Source: an uncultured Clostridia bacterium
GTDB taxonomy: Bacteria; Bacillota; Clostridia; Oscillospirales; Acutalibacteraceae
Assembly (NCBI GenBank): GCA_944412495.1
Contig: CALYBL010000017.1
Coordinates: 23,441-87,440 of the forward strand
DNA length: 64,000 bases
Direction of reading: 5' to 3'
Made by a program: the position numbers and the translations under genes. The notes beneath the pieces were generated by a model that was not told the origin of the DNA, did no database searches, and saw only the letters and a program-made list of their open reading frames with translations. Shown one piece after another: positions 63,005 to 64,000 of this stretch (position 1 is its first letter; the number at the start of each line of letters is the position of its first letter).

Positions 63005-64000
63005 AGGAATGAGCATGGATATAGAAAAGGCAAACATGGACAAGCTGCGCACAGTGTTCCCTGAATGTTTTGCGGAGGGGAAGCTGGATATAGATAAGCT
63101 GTTATCATTGTGCGGTGAGTATATCGATAACGATTTTGAAAAATATAAATTTGAATGGAAGGGAAAGTCGGAATCTCTACGGCTTGCGCAGCGCAGGTCA
63201 ACAGGCACCCTGCGCCCGAAACCAGATGAAAGCGTAAATTTTGACACTACGCAAAACGTATATATCAAAGGAGATAATCTGGAGGTTTTAAAGTTACTGC
63301 AAACATCATATTACCGTCAAGCGAAAATGATTTACATAGACCCGCCATATAACACGGGAAACGATTTTGTTTATGAGGATGATTTCAAAGATCCATTGGA
63401 ACGATATAAAGAGGTAACGCAGCAGGCCACTAAAAGTAATCCAGAAACAATGGGAAGATATCATACCAACTGGCTGAACATGATGTACCCGCGTCTGCGG
63501 CTTGCTGCAAACTTGCTGCGGGACGACGGCGTTATATTTATCAGTATTGATGATAATGAAGTACATAACCTCCGAAAATTATGCGATGAGGTATTTGGTG
63601 AGGAAAATTTCAGAAATACTATTATAATTCGGCGTGGAGCAAAGAATTTACAAGCTCAATTTGAAACTATTGACAGATTAAATAGTGGTTTTGAATACGT
63701 TTTAATGTATTCAAAAAATTCGTCAACACGTTTTTCTAAAATATATAAAGAAGATGATACAGCAACACCAGTTGGCTCATGGAATAATCATTGGCGAGGT
63801 ACTGATAGACCAACTATGAGATATGAACTCTTTGGCATAACGCCGGAACGAGGACAGTGGCGTTGGTCTAAAGAGAGAAGCTATGAAGCTATCAAAAACT
63901 ATAATGATATGCTTTTGGAGCTTAATGACGATAATCCCTCTCAAGAATTAATCGATGAATGGTATTTGAAAACTTTAAAAAATAGAGGGATTGAAAAAAT
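62988..64000 (+). CDS. Type III Mod-like N6-adenine DNA methyltransferase, cut by the window edge
   Basis: Open from ATG 62988 (aggagg at 62976-62981) to the end of the window without a stop, so only the first 337 residues are seen. Order of motifs is that of beta-class type III Mod proteins: catalytic DPPYNTGNDF at 118-127, the conserved IKGDNLEVL some 25 residues before it, the motif-like NWLNMMYPRLRLAANLL region and GVIFISIDDNE. It probably methylates adenine in an asymmetric site. A Res helicase-nuclease gene is expected next but cannot be seen. The DNA at 63.0-63.6 kb is GC-richer than the helicase gene. Confidence 0.85.
   Translation, partial: MSDKIEGMSMDIEKANMDKLRTVFPECFAEGKLDIDKLLSLCGEYIDNDFEKYKFEWKGKSESLRLAQRRSTGTLRPKPDESVNFDTTQNVYIKGDNLEVLKLLQTSYYRQAKMIYIDPPYNTGNDFVYEDDFKDPLERYKEVTQQATKSNPETMGRYHTNWLNMMYPRLRLAANLLRDDGVIFISIDDNEVHNLRKLCDEVFGEENFRNTIIIRRGAKNLQAQFETIDRLNSGFEYVLMYSKNSSTRFSKIYKEDDTATPVGSWNNHWRGTDRPTMRYELFGITPERGQWRWSKERSYEAIKNYNDMLLELNDDNPSQELIDEWYLKTLKNRGIEK

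Overview
The window reads as a chromosomal segment of a Gram-positive, clostridial (Oscillospiraceae-like) bacterium. Support for this is a division and cell-wall (dcw) cluster with a SpoVE/FtsW-type protein, a MurE carrying the DNPR motif that family knowledge links to meso-diaminopimelate, RF2 and PrmA housekeeping genes, strong purine-rich ribosome binding sites, and cell-wall sorting signals of the NPxTG kind. The first 13.6 kb are moderately GC-rich; the part right of about 25.4 kb is visibly AT-rich. Taxonomy is an inference from gene content.

Region 1 (1-13.6 kb), core genome, all on the + strand: end of a PASTA-type penicillin-binding protein, murE, mraY, ftsW/spoVE, murG, murA, ftsQ/divIB, ftsZ, then prmA, prfB and a substrate-binding lipoprotein. 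murF, murD and murC are not found between these genes; two spacers of about 340 bp sit where murF and murD often lie.

Region 2 (13.9-25.4 kb), accessory chromosome: a LuxR-type regulator with an excisionase-like N-terminus, a small cysteine-containing protein and a 1,525-residue repeat-rich surface protein with an NPQTG sorting signal; then a graveyard of mobile DNA (short coding remnants, an IS481-like element with a frameshifted transposase, a broken serine recombinase); then a membrane-anchored esterase on the minus strand.

Region 3 (25.43 kb to the right edge), an integrative conjugative element (ICE). It begins exactly at a 45-nt 3' fragment of tRNA-Arg(CCT), expected where an element has inserted into the tRNA 3' end; the intact tRNA and, in most such elements, the integrase and relaxase would lie beyond the window. 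The + strand modules are: regulators with winged helices; a mating-pore block (pilin-like protein, VirB6/TrbL-like, C39 peptidase/VirB1-like, PrgI-VirB4 fusion); a ParE/Phd-like toxin-antitoxin pair; a VirD4-like coupling protein; an S1-domain protein; a large thioester/Cna-B adhesin with NPKTG; an SSB with a structured leader; DUF932, sigma-like and zinc-finger proteins; and a methyltransferase-helicase fusion. A divergent minus-strand operon encodes a secreted His/Cys-containing peptide with an ABC ATPase and two FtsX-type permeases. The right end holds a Tn916 Orf7/Orf8-like regulator pair, a SNF2-type helicase with a C-terminal coiled coil, and the start of a type III Mod-like DNA methyltransferase, together probably a defence or modification cargo that continues past the edge.

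Within the ICE, GC-rich blocks alternate with AT-rich ones, in places inside a single gene, which suggests mosaic assembly from different lineages. Several transcription units end in very long perfect palindromes with almost no loop, and there is one frameshifted ICE gene (36.06-37.17 kb).
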